This document shows positions 3,646-8,515 of a stretch of 8,515 nucleotides of DNA, in pieces. The position numbers and the translations under genes are program-made. Numbering within the stretch: position 1 is the stretch's first letter; each line of letters starts with the position of its first letter. Location: positions 1-8,515 of the forward strand of contig CAKTAA010000092.1 of the NCBI GenBank assembly GCA_934526185.1, written 5' to 3'. This stretch comes from an uncultured Eubacteriales bacterium. Lineage in GTDB: Bacteria; Bacillota; Clostridia; Oscillospirales; CAG-272. Under the pieces are notes generated by a model that was given only the letters and a program-made list of their open reading frames with translations, was not told where the DNA came from and did no database searches.

Positions 3646-3650
3646 ATAAT
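3622..3650 (+). promoter_or_regulatory. Rightward repressor promoter
   Basis: TTGACA (3622-3627), a 17-bp spacer and TATAAT (3645-3650) are a perfect sigma-70 consensus with operator site 4 in the spacer. CGGAGG (3659-3664) is the RBS for the ATG at 3674. A consensus promoter with an internal operator fits negative autoregulation of the repressor. Confidence 0.88.
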
Positions 3651-3673
3651 CAAATTATCGGAGGTACAGGACT

Positions 3674-3988
3674 ATGGGAGAGCATTTCAATGAAAATTTA
3701 AGAGCTGCCAGAGAACGAAAAAACATGACTCAAAAAGACGTGGCAGATAACATAGGTGTGGCAAAGTCGACTTATTCACTTTACGAAAGTGGAAACAGGG
3801 AACCCAACGTGCAAACAATAAAAAAATTAGCAGATCTTCTTAATGTATCTGCTGACGACTTATTGGGATTGAATCAAGAACCCACCACCATCGCCGCCCA
3901 CTTCGACGGTGACGATTTCACAGAGGATGAATTAGAAGACATTCGTGCTTATGCCGATTTTGTCAAGAACCGAAGAAATAAGAAATAG
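3674..3988 (+). CDS. CI-like XRE repressor (104 aa)
   Basis: An N-terminal XRE domain (residues about 6-65) has the HTH at TQKDVADNIGVAKSTYSLYE, followed by NREPNVQTIKKLADLLNVSADDLLG. A short acidic C-terminal segment (FTEDELEDIRAYADFVKNRR) replaces the LexA/S24 self-cleaving domain of lambda-type repressors. Such short repressors in Firmicute elements are usually inactivated by a neighbouring ImmA-type peptidase, and one follows here 12 bases later. It is transcribed from a consensus promoter divergent from the Cro-like gene. The fold is certain. The role as lysogeny repressor is strongly implied by the layout. Confidence 0.93.
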   Translation: MGEHFNENLRAARERKNMTQKDVADNIGVAKSTYSLYESGNREPNVQTIKKLADLLNVSADDLLGLNQEPTTIAAHFDGDDFTEDELEDIRAYADFVKNRRNKK

Positions 3989-4000
3989 GAGCTGGTGCTA

Positions 4001-4465
4001 ATGACTGCAGTTGAAGAACTGGAACAGGAAGCATATGATCAGAACATTCCTGTTGATTATGTGAAGTTTAAAAGTGACCATCTCCACGGTCTTTATATAG
4101 ATGGTTCGATTGCGATCCACTCCGGCCTGAATGCTGCGCAGACAGCAGATACTCTGGCCGAGGAGCTGGAGCATCATTATACTTCCTACGGGAATATTCT
4201 AAATCAGCACGACACCGTTTGCCGGAAGCAGGAACATCTCGCCCGTCTCCGCGCCTATGACCGCCGGGTCGGACTCTCCGGAATTATTCTGGGATACCGG
4301 AACCATTGCCATAACTTGCATGAATTAGCAGAATGTCTGGAAGTGTCAGAAGAATTTCTGAATGAAGCCTTGGAATGCTACCGGGAAAAATATGGCTGCT
4401 ACACAGAGCTGGATGGATATGTGATCATGTTTGAACCACACTTGGCGGTGGTAGAGAAACTATAA
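4001..4465 (+). CDS. ImmA/IrrE-family metallopeptidase-like protein
   Basis: The 154-residue protein has the ImmA/IrrE layout: an N-terminal IYIDGSIAI-like strand (LYIDGSIAIHSGLN), then the active-site helix TADTLAEELEHHYTSYGNI and a following KQEHLARLRAYDRR helix. In place of HExxH it has EELEH (residues 54-58), so the first zinc-ligand His is Glu. I recall an EELGH-type variant in clostridial members. The ATG at 4001 is chosen because AGGAG (3987-3991) is 9 bases before it; a GTG at 3995 is too close. It is translationally adjacent to the repressor, whose stop overlaps its RBS. The expected role is derepression by cleaving the repressor. Whether it is catalytic is open. Confidence 0.85.
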   Translation: MTAVEELEQEAYDQNIPVDYVKFKSDHLHGLYIDGSIAIHSGLNAAQTADTLAEELEHHYTSYGNILNQHDTVCRKQEHLARLRAYDRRVGLSGIILGYRNHCHNLHELAECLEVSEEFLNEALECYREKYGCYTELDGYVIMFEPHLAVVEKL

Positions 4466-4505
4466 ACGATAAAATTATCAGAATACTATGCAAAAGGGGA
4501 TACAA

Positions 4506-5915
4506 ATGGGATTTTTTGATATTTTTCGAATCGGCGAAATTAAAGCAGAAAACGAACAACTTAAACAGCGCTTAGCTGCTCTTGGTTGTGATGAATATGA
4601 AGAAGTTCAAAGCAAAATTGCAGAAGCCAAAAAGGAATTTTCCAATCTCAATGAAGAGATGGCTAATCAGAATACAATGATTTCTCGCCTGCGCGAAGAA
4701 ATCTCTCAATTACAGGAAAAGCAGGAAAAATTAGATAAACAGGTCACAACCCAAACTAAAAAACTAAAGCGTTCGAAGGAACTGTACAAAAGCGTTGACT
4801 ATTGTATTTCAAACTTTCTTGAAACCGACGGAACAGAGCGTCTGTCTCCTTCCGATTCAGCTGATTATGATGCCTATGCGCCCAGCGTCATTTTGAAATT
4901 ACATTCCATGGATGTAAAATCTTTAAGGAACGCTTTTAAAGAAAATGACAAAGCCATTGACCGCCTCTTATCTTCATATGCCGCCCGGTATACTACAAAA
5001 GCCAATCAGACCATTTATCAGTTAATGGTTATCGCCCTTCGGGCTGAATTGCAAAATATCTTATATGATTTAAAATACGAAAAGCTGGATCAGGCAGTTG
5101 AAAAGGTAAAAATTGTCACACGAAAATATCTTCAGATTGCCGGAGAGGGAAATAAAAGTATTGTTGGAACACTCACGCGTTTCATTGGCGAAATTGAATA
5201 TCTCTTTATTGACGCAGTAAAAATTGAATATAACTATTACGTGAAAAAAGAACAGGCTCGCCAGGAGCAACTCGCCCTCAAACAGCAAATGCGTGAAGAA
5301 GCCGAAGAACGTAAACTGCTTGAACAGCAACGCAAGAAAATCGAGCAGGAAGAGGCCAAGTACCAGGCAGAGATTGAAAAGGCAAATGAGGCACTTTCTA
5401 ATACAGAAGATGAAGCACAGATAGCTACTTTGAAATCAAAAATTTTAGAATTACAAGGACAATTATCTGATGTGACTATTAAGAAAGATGAAATCAGTAA
5501 ACTCCAAAATGGTAAAGCCGGAAATGTTTACGTCATCAGTAACCTCGGTTCCTTCGGAGAGAATGTTTTCAAAATTGGCATGACCCGCAGAATGGATCCT
5601 CAGGAGCGTGTGGACGAACTCGGAAGCGCCAGTGTACCATTTAAATTTGATGTTCATAGTTTCATCTTCTCTGATGACGCCGTCAACTTAGAGAACAAAT
5701 TACATACCATTTTAAATGATAAACGCGTAAATAAAGTGAATATGCGTAAGGAGTTCTTCTATTCAACGCTTGATGAATTGGAAGCATTAGTAAATGAACT
5801 GGATCCAACCGCAGAGTTTAACAAAACTATGCTTGCCGAAGAATTCAGACAGTCCCAATCCACCGATACTCCATATACTTCAGATTTAAGTGATGATTCT
5901 GACGATGATGAATAA
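4506..5915 (+). CDS. Coiled-coil DUF4041 protein with C-terminal GIY-YIG (T5orf172) domain
   Basis: This 469-residue protein has an N-terminal coiled coil (about 10-100). A helical DUF4041-like middle follows (about 135-235; SLRNAFKENDKAIDRLLSSY). A second, highly charged coiled coil (about 240-330) leads to a GIY-YIG/T5orf172 domain (about 338-425). There NVYVISN supplies the first Tyr, VFKIGMT the second motif (Phe for Tyr), RRMDPQERVDEL the Arg and LENKLH the Glu. A very acidic tail (DLSDDSDDDE) ends it. The ATG at 4506 (MGFFDIF) follows AAAAGGGG and is preferred over the ATG at 4488. It is co-transcribed with the repressor and would be made in the lysogen. Proteins of this architecture are common in prophages. 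A defence or superinfection role is inference. Confidence 0.88.
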   Translation: MGFFDIFRIGEIKAENEQLKQRLAALGCDEYEEVQSKIAEAKKEFSNLNEEMANQNTMISRLREEISQLQEKQEKLDKQVTTQTKKLKRSKELYKSVDYCISNFLETDGTERLSPSDSADYDAYAPSVILKLHSMDVKSLRNAFKENDKAIDRLLSSYAARYTTKANQTIYQLMVIALRAELQNILYDLKYEKLDQAVEKVKIVTRKYLQIAGEGNKSIVGTLTRFIGEIEYLFIDAVKIEYNYYVKKEQARQEQLALKQQMREEAEERKLLEQQRKKIEQEEAKYQAEIEKANEALSNTEDEAQIATLKSKILELQGQLSDVTIKKDEISKLQNGKAGNVYVISNLGSFGENVFKIGMTRRMDPQERVDELGSASVPFKFDVHSFIFSDDAVNLENKLHTILNDKRVNKVNMRKEFFYSTLDELEALVNELDPTAEFNKTMLAEEFRQSQSTDTPYTSDLSDDSDDDE

Positions 5916-5957
5916 AAGGACTAACTTTCACCACAAAATATAGAGAGGAGTGTTTGT

Positions 5958-6500
5958 ATGCCATTATTAAAAAACAATTATACATCTGAGGACTACTGGA
6001 ATCTTCCGGAAGGCGAACGTGCCGAACTGATTGGCGGCAAATTCTATGATATGGCTCCGCCGAGCAGAATCCACCAGCGACTTGTGAGCAAACTGACAGC
6101 TCTCTTTAATCAGTACATTACTGATCACCACGGATCCTGCGAAGTTTACCCGGCTCCCTTCGCCGTCAATCTCGATGCCGATGACAAGGACTGGGTGGAA
6201 CCGGATATCTCTGTAATCTGCGATTCAAATAAGCTGACAGACCGCGGATGCTCCGGAGCTCCGGACCTTATTATTGAAATTGTCTCTCCATCCAGCCGAA
6301 GAATGGACTATAACCGGAAGAATACTCTCTATTCTGATGCCGGTGTCCGTGAATATTGGATCGTGGATCCGGTAAAAGAGAAAGTTGTTGTCTACTGCTA
6401 TGAAAACGACAGTGATCCATACCTCTATTCCTTTGATGTTGATATTCCTGTTGGAATTTATCCAGGACTCACGATCCGGATCCGGGATCTCTTGAAATAA
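5958..6500 (+). CDS. Uma2 family (DUF820) restriction-endonuclease-fold protein
   Basis: The 180-residue protein carries the Uma2 signature. ERAELIGGKFYDMAPPS contains E24. VEPDISVICD contains the PD motif at D83. LIIEIVSPSSRRMD contains E107 and the SPSS loop, followed by Y/K residues (Y119, K121 region) and REYWIVDP. These make a PD-(D/E)XK nuclease core of normal family length with the acidic residues intact. The ATG follows AGAGAGGAG. It is 42 bp behind the GIY-YIG gene and probably in the same operon, closed by terminators at 6504-6568. Uma2 proteins are abundant in cyanobacteria and present in Firmicutes. Their biological role is not established, so a phage-defence or DNA-processing job is inference. 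Confidence 0.9.
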   Translation: MPLLKNNYTSEDYWNLPEGERAELIGGKFYDMAPPSRIHQRLVSKLTALFNQYITDHHGSCEVYPAPFAVNLDADDKDWVEPDISVICDSNKLTDRGCSGAPDLIIEIVSPSSRRMDYNRKNTLYSDAGVREYWIVDPVKEKVVVYCYENDSDPYLYSFDVDIPVGIYPGLTIRIRDLLK

Positions 6501-6503
6501 ATT

Positions 6504-6521
6504 AGCTGCACCTGTGCAGCT
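6504..6521. terminator. Short hairpin after the lysogeny operon
   Basis: AGCTGCAC (6504-6511) and GTGCAGCT (6514-6521) form a perfect 8-bp stem with a 2-nt loop, four bases past the Uma2 stop. Only two T follow, so termination by itself is doubtful. It may act with the next hairpin or stabilise the 3' end. Confidence 0.45.
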
Positions 6522-6533
6522 TCCATAAATAGC

Positions 6534-6568
6534 AAAACCGCCCGGTGCTACCAACACCGAACGGTTTT
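6534..6568. terminator. Bidirectional rho-independent terminator
   Basis: AAAACCG (6534-6540) pairs with CGGTTTT (6562-6568), with an inner GGTG/CACC stem. It has A and T tracts on opposite sides, so it can stop transcription from either direction. It separates the repressor operon from the integrase. Confidence 0.75.
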
Positions 6569-6581
6569 ACATGGATTTTCT

Positions 6582-6654
6582 CTTGCCGGATGCCCGGGAA
6601 GATATAATCAGCTTGAACACCTGAATTATATCATCTCCGATGCGTCCTGGCAAG
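6582..6654. repeat. Nested dyad region upstream of the integrase
   Basis: An outer pair, CTTGCC (6582-6587) and GGCAAG (6649-6654), encloses an exact inner pair, GATATAAT (6601-6608) and ATTATATC (6625-6632). The stretch has no open frame. It could be a set of binding sites for integrase, excisionase or a regulator, or a structured leader. A clear sigma-70 promoter for the integrase was not found here. Confidence 0.45.
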
Positions 6655-6683
6655 GGGCGTATTTTTTATACCTATTTTTAAGC

Positions 6684-6699
6684 GTTGCGACGTCGCAAC
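6684..6699. promoter_or_regulatory. 16-bp perfect palindrome, likely operator of the integrase gene
   Basis: GTTGCGACGTCGCAAC is perfectly self-complementary and ends five bases before the integrase RBS (AAGGAG, 6703-6708). Perfect symmetry without a loop favours a dimer-binding DNA site over an RNA hairpin. It would place a repressor between promoter and RBS. Confidence 0.5.
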
Positions 6700-6717
6700 A
6701 GGAAGGAGCATGATATA

Positions 6718-7953
6718 ATGGCTACTGCGAAAAAGCTACCCTCCGGATCCTGGAGGTGTCTGGTGTACAGTCACACTGAGCGTACATTCGACGCAAAATC
6801 AGGCACATGGAAGGATAAACGAATTTATGAATCATTTACCAGCGATGACCCATCAAGACGCGGGAAAGCGGATGCTGAGCGTCAGGCCGCCGAATTTCAA
6901 CAGGATCGTGACACCAATGTCAGCCGGAAACGTCAAAAAAACGGAAACATTTTGCTGAAAGATGCAATGAAGAAGTACGTAGAAGCCATCGGTCCATCGC
7001 TTTCAGGTACCACTGTCCAGGGATATTCAAAAGAACAATATGACTCCTATGCTTTCCTGATGGAAAAGAAGCTTAAAGACATCACCACAGAAGACTTACA
7101 GAAAGCTGTTGATGACGATACGAAGCGCCCCTCAAAACGTTCAACAAAAACGAAAGCACCTATATCACCTAAGACTGTTCGAAACACTTACAGCTACATA
7201 CGAAGTGTTATAAACTATTTTTATCCGAACGATAACTATGATGTAAGGCTGCCTAAGATACCTAAGAAAGTTAAAAATCTTATTCCTGCAAAAACTGTGC
7301 TGGAAATCATTAAAGATACGGAAATCGAACTGCCGTGTCTCCTGGCCTGCTGGCTCAGCTACTCTATGTCTGAGATCCGTGGAATCCGTGTTCGAGATAT
7401 CTCTAACGGGTACATTACCCTGGACCGTGTTATCGTTGACATCGGACAGACTCCAACGGTAAAGGAAAGCGGTAAAGCGGAAGCCCGTCTGCGTAAGCAT
7501 CACATCCCGAATTATATTCAGGCATTGATCGACAAGAATATCTCTGGGAAGAAACCAGATGATCCTTTGATCACCCTGAGCGGACATGCAATTTACATGC
7601 GTTGGGTATCTCTTTTAGAGCAGCATGACCTACCTCACATGACATTCCACGATCTGCGGCACCTTAATGCATCTGTAATGGCAATGCTCCGGATCCCGGA
7701 TAAATATGCGCAGGAACGCGGCGGATGGTCTTCTGATCGGGTTATGAAAAACGTATACACACATACATTTTCAGAGGAACGGGAAAAGGTCGATGAGACC
7801 ATAGACAATTATTTTGACTCGCTTCTGGACGGAAGTGCTTCAGAAAAAGAGAAGTCCGCCATTGAGATTATAAATGCACTTCGTGAAGCTGATCCGAACG
7901 GCTGGTACAAAGCCCTGCTAAATATGCAACACGAAATGCAACACAAAAACTAA
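6718..7953 (+). CDS. int: Tyrosine recombinase (integrase)
   Basis: The 411-residue protein has an N-terminal beta-rich arm-binding region (LPSGSWRCLVYS; WKDKRIYESF), a SAM-like core-binding domain (about 75-180) and a C-terminal catalytic domain (about 190-360). Visible catalytic residues are HDLRH (H311, R314), GGWSS (W337 at the second His position) and YTH (Y347). The first catalytic Arg, expected near SYSMSEIRG, aligns with Ser216; R221 is five residues on. The ATG at 6718 is 9 bases after AGGAG; the longer TTG start at 6685 lies inside the palindrome and is rejected. The gene points at the ssrA 3' end and stops at 7953, so it integrates the element there. The assignment is secure. Confidence 0.95.
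   Translation: MATAKKLPSGSWRCLVYSHTERTFDAKSGTWKDKRIYESFTSDDPSRRGKADAERQAAEFQQDRDTNVSRKRQKNGNILLKDAMKKYVEAIGPSLSGTTVQGYSKEQYDSYAFLMEKKLKDITTEDLQKAVDDDTKRPSKRSTKTKAPISPKTVRNTYSYIRSVINYFYPNDNYDVRLPKIPKKVKNLIPAKTVLEIIKDTEIELPCLLACWLSYSMSEIRGIRVRDISNGYITLDRVIVDIGQTPTVKESGKAEARLRKHHIPNYIQALIDKNISGKKPDDPLITLSGHAIYMRWVSLLEQHDLPHMTFHDLRHLNASVMAMLRIPDKYAQERGGWSSDRVMKNVYTHTFSEEREKVDETIDNYFDSLLDGSASEKEKSAIEIINALREADPNGWYKALLNMQHEMQHKN
7924..7944. repeat. Two 9-bp direct repeats near the attachment site
   Basis: ATGCAACAC occurs at 7924-7932 and 7936-7944, 12 bp apart, in the last codons of the integrase gene (encoding MQHEMQH). Short direct repeats about one turn apart near the core site are typical of integrase arm-type sites, but a coding repeat by chance is equally possible. 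Confidence 0.35.
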
Positions 7954-7978
7954 AAAGCCGCGTAAATACGCGGCTTTT
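7953..7978. terminator. Bidirectional terminator between int and ssrA
   Basis: AAAAGCCGCG (7953-7962) and CGCGGCTTTT (7969-7978) are exact complements around a 6-nt loop. It can terminate both the integrase and tmRNA transcripts, which converge here. Confidence 0.88.
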
Positions 7979-7982
7979 GTCG

Positions 7983-8008
7983 TGGACCTGAGGGGAATCG
8001 AACCCCTG
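7983..8008. other. Attachment site region (ssrA T-arm and acceptor end)
   Basis: The stretch holds the T-arm (AGGGG/CCCCT stem) and the 3' acceptor strand of tmRNA, a common core for tyrosine integrases. The integrase gene ends 30 bp away. The base triplet after the discriminator A reads CGA rather than CCA on the minus strand, as could result from element DNA beginning there. The exact crossover cannot be fixed without the other end. Confidence 0.6.
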
Positions 8009-8323
8009 TCCGAAAACCTATCCCCTGTTCTTCTACTATCATAGTCTGTTATTTAGAATTCCCGCCCGAACCCGAAAGCAGACATCCTGATCCGTTTGGT
8101 AGCTTCATCATACGCCCGCGTGCGCAAAGCTTTGCACGTGTCGTTTCCTGCTTTAAATGATGCCGGTTACTTAAAATGCAGGTATTCTAAGGCCGACAGC
8201 TGCCTAAATTAGGCTGCGTATGCTAATTCGTCGTTAGCGTTTATATTTAGGTTTGCCATTTAACGCATTGCATGCGGATAGCTTCACCAGCTTCAAAGCC
8301 CCCGTCGAAACCAGTACAAGCCC
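7983..8323 (-). ncRNA. ssrA: Transfer-messenger RNA (tmRNA)
   Basis: The 5' part reads GGGCTTGTACTGGTTTCGACG with the conserved GGTTTCGACGGGGG element. The 5' heptamer GGGCUUG pairs (with G-U wobbles) to the 3' heptamer CAGGUCC. The T-loop GGTTCGATTCC is intact. The tag frame at 8209-8238 reads A-N-D-E-L-A-Y-A-A then TAA, with GCU as resume codon, and AAATATAAAC precedes it. It rescues stalled ribosomes and tags the nascent chain for proteolysis. Length (about 341 nt) is normal. CCA is apparently not encoded. It serves as the integration target of the element to its left and appears whole. Confidence 0.95.
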
Positions 8324-8369
8324 TTACTGGCACTCTCTTCGGAGTTTTTCGCATCGCCCGATCCGCAAT

Positions 8370-8429
8370 GGGTCGCAGACATTCTTCCGATGCGTTCGCT
8401 TTTGACAGTGTTCAAAATCCAGGCGACCC
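8370..8429 (-). other. Structured stretch in the tmRNA precursor leader
   Basis: GGGTCGC (8370-8376) and GCGACCC (8423-8429) are exact complements and enclose a second pair, TTTTGA (8400-8405) and TCAAAA (8412-8417). This lies between the promoter and the mature 5' end of tmRNA, so the precursor would have a long folded leader to be removed, normally by RNase P. No convincing gene is present between 8324 and 8465. Confidence 0.4.
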
Positions 8430-8465
8430 CGAATTCTATACTGGTACTGTTCTCGCGTAACACAA

Positions 8466-8494
8466 ATCTTACCATCACTCGCCCAAATTGTCAA
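8466..8494 (-). promoter_or_regulatory. Promoter of ssrA
   Basis: On the minus strand TTGACA (8489-8494) and TAAGAT (8466-8471) are separated by 17 bp, a strong sigma-70-type promoter. It would start transcription about 135 bases before the mature tmRNA 5' end. Confidence 0.75.
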
Positions 8495-8515
8495 GGGTCC
8501 GCAGTATAGATCCGC

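Larger units (their letters stand above)
1..7983. mobile_element. Prophage or integrative element, right end (left end outside window)
   Basis: The interval holds a tyrosine integrase abutting the 3' end of ssrA, a divergent XRE/XRE switch with shared operators, an ImmA-like peptidase next to the repressor, and a leftward series of very small genes. This is the usual order of a Firmicute phage lysogeny and early region. No structural, packaging or conjugation gene is visible, so phage and integrative conjugative or mobilisable element cannot be separated here. No second copy of the ssrA 3' end is seen to the left, so the other attachment site must lie beyond position 1. Confidence 0.85.

Noticed and set aside
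5070..5657. Minus frames inside the GIY-YIG gene
   Set aside because: They are shadows of a long gene with recognisable domains, with no RBS or promoter.
6225..6557. 110-aa minus frame across the Uma2 gene end
   Set aside because: It runs antisense to conserved Uma2 motifs and through the terminator hairpins.
7165..7587. 140-aa minus frame within int
   Set aside because: It is antisense to the integrase catalytic domain and has no independent support.
8334..8350. CTC-TTCG-GAG hairpin with five T as a plus-strand terminator
   Set aside because: The stem is only three base pairs and no plus-strand gene precedes it.
8272..8478. Short frames on both strands over the tmRNA and its leader
   Set aside because: They overlap tmRNA structure or its promoter, have no ribosome binding site of note and have unprotein-like composition.

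Overview
The window reads as the right-hand end of a temperate phage or phage-like integrative element inserted at the 3' end of the tmRNA gene (ssrA) of a Firmicute, most likely a clostridial gut-type species (Lachnospiraceae-like). That lineage guess is inference. It rests on moderate GC, strong AGGAGG-type ribosome binding sites, the style of the small phage proteins, the tyrosine integrase subtype and a tmRNA tag read as ANDELAYAA. The tmRNA is on the minus strand (about 7983-8323) with its own promoter at 8466-8494. The integrase gene points at its 3' end, so the element lies to the left and its other end is outside the window.

The genetic switch is at 3516-3673. Two divergent near-consensus promoters share a set of GTTTGC-N5-GCAAAC operators. 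Rightward, the switch drives a CI-like XRE repressor (3674-3988), an ImmA/IrrE-like peptidase (4001-4465), a coiled-coil DUF4041/GIY-YIG protein (4506-5915), a Uma2-family nuclease-fold protein (5958-6500) and, after a bidirectional terminator and an elaborate palindromic region, the integrase (6718-7953). This is a lysogeny module carrying two probable accessory or defence genes. Leftward, the switch drives a short Cro-like XRE protein (3312-3515) and a long minus-strand early series of small genes down to position 1.

The unusual part is 337-3306. Four plus-strand genes (447-1166, 1748-1897, 2486-2680, 2988-3206) are set against the leftward genes. Each has an almost identical upstream cassette: a promoter TTGCTT-like -35, N17-18, TATACT, then (in three of four) a GTAC/GGCG...CGCC/GTAC inverted repeat, then AAAGGAG. 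Each overlaps the opposing minus gene tail to tail (20, 57, 4 and 50 bp). Each has a rho-independent terminator that works only in the plus direction and is buried inside an opposing minus-strand coding sequence. At three of the four junctions the minus strand carries a relic of the 3' end of an XRE gene (DYLFA-like codons ending in TGA), matching the end of the intact XRE gene at 3312. The arrangement looks like a tandem array of moron-like cassettes (own promoter, gene, own terminator) inserted antisense into the early operon. It could give a lysogen-expressed set of small proteins that antagonises, and is antagonised by, lytic transcription.

Functions of most small proteins are unknown. 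The exceptions are general: a zinc-ribbon/DUF4145 protein, a zinc-ribbon protein, a tail-anchored membrane peptide and three HTH proteins.
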